A DNA stretch of 6,544 bases from an uncultured Collinsella sp. (GTDB lineage Bacteria > Actinomycetota > Coriobacteriia > Coriobacteriales > Coriobacteriaceae): the NCBI GenBank assembly GCA_902474645.1, contig CABRWN010000121.1, forward strand, positions 1-6,544, written 5' to 3'. Both the position numbers and the translations under genes were made by a program. The stretch's first letter is position 1. Each line of letters begins with the position of its first letter. The notes below the pieces were generated by a model. That model saw only the letters and a list, made by a program, of their open reading frames with translations, did no database searches and had not been told where the DNA came from. Shown here in pieces: positions 5,511 through 6,544 of the stretch.

Positions 5511-5823
5511 TGAGACTTCGGCCGATTTGCTGTCGCCGGTGACTCCTGGTGAGCTTCTCAAAGAGGAGTTTCTTGTTCCCATGGGCATTTCTCAATATCG
5601 CCTTGCGAAAGAGACTGGGATTCCGGCTCAGCGTATCGGGCAGATTGTCTTGGGAAAACGTCGCGTGACGGCCGACACCGACCTTCGCCTTTGCCGCTAC
5701 TTTGGCCTGACGGATGGTTATTGGCTGCGCGCTCAGGTGGCGTTTGACCTTGAGGCCGAGAAAAGGCGGATCGAACCTGAACTCGATAAGATCGTTCCTG
5801 TTCAGCAGGCCATTGCACTGTAG
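5482..5823 (+). CDS. higA: HigA-type antitoxin with XRE helix-turn-helix domain
   Basis: HigA neutralises HigB and represses the shared promoter. From the ATG at 5482 the protein has 113 residues. TPGELLKEEFLVPMGISQYR at 21-40 is the classic HigA lead-in. The helix-turn-helix covers about 36-60 (QYRLAKETGIPAQRIGQIVL). TADTDLRLCRYFG at 63-75 and YWLRAQVAFDLEAEKRRI at 80-97 are the typical following helices. The start was chosen for the AGGAG (5467-5471) ten bases upstream and because the longer frame from 5407 would lie deep inside higB. About 20 residues precede the conserved domain, slightly more than usual. It overlaps higB by 29 bases, implying coupled translation. Confidence 0.9.
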   Translation: MSKSSIITSDETSADLLSPVTPGELLKEEFLVPMGISQYRLAKETGIPAQRIGQIVLGKRRVTADTDLRLCRYFGLTDGYWLRAQVAFDLEAEKRRIEPELDKIVPVQQAIAL

Positions 5824-5852
5824 TGCTCAGAGATGATGGGGGTGGCGTGGCG

Positions 5853-6176
5853 ATGAGGCGACGCCGACAGCCTGCCGTATATAGTCCGGGTGGATGCGGG
5901 TGCGGTTTGCTGCTGCTTCCGGTCATCGCTGTGAGCATTGGCGTTATGTTTGCGCTTGCCGGGCTGGCGGCGGCAGCACTTGTGCTGTTGATTGTGGCCA
6001 TTGGTGTGACGATTTGGCTCTGCCGCAATCGCGAGCGACGCCGTGCCGACGGTAAAACCAATGTCGGCTGGGTCGTATTCCTGGTCATTGCGTACCCGCT
6101 GAGTGTCAGCTACCTGGTGTTCTTTGTCCTGCTGATGATTAGTGCCTTTACCGGGGAATCCGTCACGGTGGGATAG
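5853..6176 (+). CDS. Small membrane protein of unknown function
   Basis: I do not recognise this 107-residue protein. It starts with a basic stretch (MRRRRQ), then Gly/Cys (GGCGCG at 13-18). A long hydrophobic run at about 18-57 probably forms two membrane helices. A basic loop (RNRERRR at 58-64) follows, then a further hydrophobic segment at about 71-99 and a short tail. The placement of positive charges suggests that both the N-terminus and the loop are cytoplasmic. It begins 29 bases after higA, so it may be read from the same transcript. The start is uncertain: ATG at 5853 has a G-rich GGGGG (5838-5842) ten bases upstream, GTG at 5847 is close behind, and a GTG at 5823 overlaps the higA stop but lacks a binding site. 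Third-position G/C and the clean hydrophobic pattern support real coding. Confidence 0.65.
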   Translation: MRRRRQPAVYSPGGCGCGLLLLPVIAVSIGVMFALAGLAAAALVLLIVAIGVTIWLCRNRERRRADGKTNVGWVVFLVIAYPLSVSYLVFFVLLMISAFTGESVTVG

Positions 6177-6544
6177 GCTTCGACGAGCTTCTTGAGGGCG
6201 AAGCGAGGGAGCAGAGTCTGAATGAACCGCGCCCCGCATCAACAAGTTTCATTTGTTGTGTAGCAATCCGAATGTGCAAGCGTTTGGCGTGAGAGTACCG
6301 CCGCCGGCAACGCAGGGATACAGGCCGCGATCGCCAGCTCCCGTTCCAGCTCATCGCAAAAGCGCGTCAACGTCGCGCCTGACCACGGCCATTTCCTGCT
6401 CGAGTTTGTAGGCTCGCTCGAGTATTTTACATTGCATCAGTTCTGTTTTTCATAGCGTCAGCTATTGGCTTTACGAGTGGAAATGAAAGTTCTATGGCTA
6501 TAGTATGGTTATGTCTTGGTTCTTCATTTCTTTGCTTGGGTTCG
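6177..6544. other. Region without a convincing gene; possible gene remains
   Basis: No frame here looks like an intact gene. Near the left end GCTTCG (6177-6182) and CGAAGC (6199-6204) could form a weak hairpin, and CAACAA (6240-6245) with TTGTTG (6253-6258) another, but neither is followed by a clear T-run. On the minus strand, three short coding-like stretches follow each other in different frames (see the fragment at 6351-6544). From about 6420 the sequence is clearly richer in A+T than the rest of the window. On the plus strand an ATG at 6494 opens a short hydrophobic frame that runs to the edge, too short to call. Confidence 0.5.
6351..6544 (-). pseudogene. Possible broken gene fragment entering from the right edge
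   Basis: From the right edge, one minus-strand frame is open for 38 codons to a TAA at 6429-6427 and includes IAIELSFPLVKPIADAMKNR. Overlapping it in another frame, an ATG at 6437 gives 28 residues, including ILERAYKLEQEMAVVRRDVD, ending in TGA at 6353-6351. A third frame then carries DELERELAIAACIPAL on from about 6355. Such a chain of plausible peptides in shifting frames is what a decayed gene would look like, but stretches this short can arise by chance. I recognise no family. No start or binding site is convincing. Confidence 0.22.

Noticed and set aside
6143..6292. Plus-strand open frame containing GFDELLEGEAREQSLNEP after the membrane protein
   Set aside because: The peptide looks protein-like and a frameshift could join it to the membrane protein, but it has no start and no supporting slippery site; chance cannot be excluded.
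6163..6354. Minus-strand 63-codon frame with an ATG overlapping an upstream TGA
   Set aside because: The ATGA overlap looks like coupled genes, but the product is mostly Arg and Ser without any recognisable pattern.
6494..6544. Plus-strand ATG followed by 17 hydrophobic codons to the edge, like a signal peptide
   Set aside because: Too short, no clear ribosome binding site, and another hydrophobic frame overlaps it.

Overview
The window looks chromosomal and high in G+C, with coding strands strong in G/C at third positions. The gene content suggests a gut-type actinobacterium of the class Coriobacteriia, perhaps Collinsella. That placement is inferred from composition and gene style, not from a marker gene.

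The left part (1-3850) is a lysine/diaminopimelate (DAP) operon read leftward. In transcription order it holds a promoter (3800-3828), a lysine riboswitch (3632-3788) and a leader that may control ribosome access. Next come lysA and dapA, which occupy one uninterrupted 769-codon frame (3560-1251), then dapB (1258-518) and the start of dapH (478 to beyond base 1). DapA, DapB and DapH carry aspartate semialdehyde plus pyruvate through dihydrodipicolinate and tetrahydrodipicolinate into the N-acetyl branch. LysA performs the last step, meso-DAP to lysine. The riboswitch would make the whole set respond to lysine.

A back-to-back promoter on the other strand (3817-3845) drives an M20D amidohydrolase (3939-5126). 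YkuR, the N-acetyl-DAP deacetylase of Bacillus, belongs to this family, and a DapH-type pathway needs such an enzyme. The neighbour may therefore supply the missing deacetylation step. The N-acetyl aminotransferase and DAP epimerase are not in the window.

The right part (5127-6176) is a small accessory block read rightward. It holds a higBA-type toxin-antitoxin pair (5229-5510 and 5482-5823) behind a dyad and a -10 element, followed closely by a small unrecognised membrane protein (5853-6176). The last 368 bases (6177-6544) have no convincing gene. They hold short coding-like fragments in shifting frames on the minus strand, possibly gene remains, and turn AT-richer at the edge.

The most notable points are the in-frame LysA-DapA arrangement with an internal ribosome binding site, the riboswitch with its alternative pairings, and the divergent deacetylase candidate. 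I see no CRISPR array, tRNA, rRNA or insertion sequence.
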